Source: JAHJRJ01 sp037443685 (GTDB taxonomy: Bacteria; Bacteroidota; Ignavibacteria; UBA10030; BY39). Taken from it: a stretch of DNA of 13,285 nucleotides. Numbering within the stretch: position 1 is the stretch's first letter; each line of letters opens with the position of its first letter. The position numbers were made by a program, and so were the translations under genes. Below the pieces are notes generated by a model. That model saw only the letters and a list, made by a program, of their open reading frames with translations. It was not told where the DNA came from and ran no database searches. Shown in pieces: positions 12,232-13,285 of this stretch. The stretch lies in the NCBI GenBank assembly GCA_037443685.1, contig JBBINX010000067.1, forward strand, positions 1-13,285, given 5' to 3'.

Positions 12232-13285
12232 TAATGAAACCTCAAAGTAGTTACTGCGTCGAGTTTCGCTGCTGCCCGCGATGGTATGATTGAAGACAAC
12301 AAACAAAGCACAATGACGAGGAGAGTTACTAATAGGAAATTTTCCCACTGAAGCAAGATCGGGACGGTGCTCATAAAATAGATGTCCGATGGTAGCGAAA
12401 AGAATTTTAATTCCAACTGAAGAAAACACAAAACGAAAGCTAAAATATTGCCGAGTGCGACTCCGATAGCAGCAATAAAACCACCTTGAATAATAAATAT
12501 TTTTTGGATTCCTTTATTACTCGCTCCAATTGATTTTAAAGACCCGATTTCTTGCGTGCGTTCTAATACTACCATCAACAAAGTTCCTATAATATTTACA
12601 GTTGCTACAATGATGATGAGACCTAATAGAATGGGGGCTGGCTTTTTTTGAAGATCAATCCAAGCAAACAAGTTCCGATACAATTGAGCAGCAGTTAGTG
12701 CGTAATGCGGATAGCCGAGTAAATTTTGGATTTCAGATGCAATCACCGATGCATTAGGCAGAGAATCAACTAACACTTCGTAACCCGTTATGCCATCGCC
12801 AAACCCGAACAATTTCTGCGCCTGCATAAGTTCTGTGTATGCGTATATGTCGTCATACTCTGCCATTCCCGATTCGAAAATTCCGATTACCTTAAATACT
12901 ACAACCTTCGGTTGAAAGCTTGTTCCCTCTTTCGGTAAACCGAATACAATCACTTTATCGCCGATGGAAATATCCAATTTCCGGGCAAGTTTTTTCCCAA
13001 TTACAATTACTGAAGAATCGGTTTTTTTATCAAGGTACTCTCCCTCTTTTATATAACTGCGTATCTTATTTATGTCATTATGGATATCAATCCCTTTTAG
13101 AAATATCCCGTCAACGTTATCTCCGGCACGAATCATTGCCTCTTTTGCTACATACGGTGCTATTGCGGATACACCCACGACCTGTTCTTTCACAAGTTCA
13201 ATGGAATTTTTATAACCTAAAAGCGGTTGACCTTGAAATCCCTGCACTTGAATATGAGTCATGAATCCAAAAACTTTTTCCTTAA
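12231..13285 (-). CDS. Lipoprotein-releasing ABC transporter permease (LolC/LolE family), 5' end outside the window
   Basis: This is the C-terminal 350 or so residues of a LolC/E-type permease. The frame is open through the window edge and begins KEKVFGFMTHIQVQGF, the conserved segment just after TM1, so only about 60 N-terminal residues are missing. An internal ATG at 13262 is not the start. The periplasmic domain runs to about residue 200 of the visible part (IFESGMAEYDD, EYEVL-like strands), followed by three TM helices. The coupling segment is ERTQEIGSLKSIGAS and the tail is PSRAAAKLDAVTTLRFH. The stop overlaps the next permease start by 1 nt, so the two are translationally coupled and followed by lolD. 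Confidence 0.9.
   Translation of the reverse strand, partial: KEKVFGFMTHIQVQGFQGQPLLGYKNSIELVKEQVVGVSAIAPYVAKEAMIRAGDNVDGIFLKGIDIHNDINKIRSYIKEGEYLDKKTDSSVIVIGKKLARKLDISIGDKVIVFGLPKEGTSFQPKVVVFKVIGIFESGMAEYDDIYAYTELMQAQKLFGFGDGITGYEVLVDSLPNASVIASEIQNLLGYPHYALTAAQLYRNLFAWIDLQKKPAPILLGLIIIVATVNIIGTLLMVVLERTQEIGSLKSIGASNKGIQKIFIIQGGFIAAIGVALGNILAFVLCFLQLELKFFSLPSDIYFMSTVPILLQWENFLLVTLLVIVLCLLSSIIPSRAAAKLDAVTTLRFH

Noticed and set aside
12232..12429. N-terminal extension of the second permease
   Set aside because: It overlaps the upstream permease in another frame and has no membrane or family pattern. The MRFETFIARRYLASKRK start at 12231 fits LolC/E proteins and the TAATG coupling.

Overview
The window reads as bacterial chromosome from the Bacteroidota/Chlorobiota side of the FCB group, most like Ignavibacteria or a relative. 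This is inferred from several signs: moderate AT content, many genes with weak or absent Shine-Dalgarno sites, a DUF3098 membrane protein beside Lol genes, a short secreted FN3-like protein of the Bacteroidetes style, and a bacterial family-B DNA polymerase homologue. No marker gene fixes the species.

Layout. At 1-640 there is a repeat-rich patch. It holds a start-less GIY-YIG nuclease reading frame on the minus strand, a nested palindromic MITE-like element, and two near-identical 114-bp direct repeats. At 641-3503 a minus-strand operon korD-korA-korB-korC encodes a four-subunit 2-oxoacid (probably 2-oxoglutarate):ferredoxin oxidoreductase. From an AT-tract-rich divergent promoter region, a plus-strand cluster runs from about 3600 to 8016: an NfeD membrane protease homologue, a slipin (stomatin/SPFH protein), and 7 nt later a family-B DNA polymerase homologue. 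Convergent to it are minus-strand genes for a stand-alone B12-binding methylmalonyl-CoA mutase small subunit/domain (8013-8420), Maf (8405-9010) and a small secreted FN3-like protein (9081-9485). Two minus-strand tRNA genes follow, tRNA-Leu(GAG) and tRNA-Lys(UUU), with a double-hairpin repeat between them. The right end (9953-13285) carries a DUF3098 protein and a LolD/LolC/LolE-type lipoprotein export ABC transporter whose first permease is cut by the window edge. All of these lie on the minus strand.

How the genes work together. Kor subunits join 2-oxoacid oxidation (or reductive carboxylation) to ferredoxin. NfeD and slipin are a classic membrane protease/scaffold pair. The Lol genes extract lipoproteins from the inner membrane.

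The most striking item is the polymerase. It keeps an intact open frame of about 761 codons and the recognisable full-length PolB scaffold, including the thumb KKxNY-type segment. However, all three exonuclease motifs have lost key aspartates, and the three polymerase motifs are altered (A: D to E; B: K to R, N to D, Y to F; C: DTDG to DNEG). It looks like a maintained, non-canonical or inactivated PolB paralogue rather than a decaying gene. The second theme is a family of short hairpin repeats scattered through the window, in the 114-bp repeats, between the tRNAs and across the korA stop codon.
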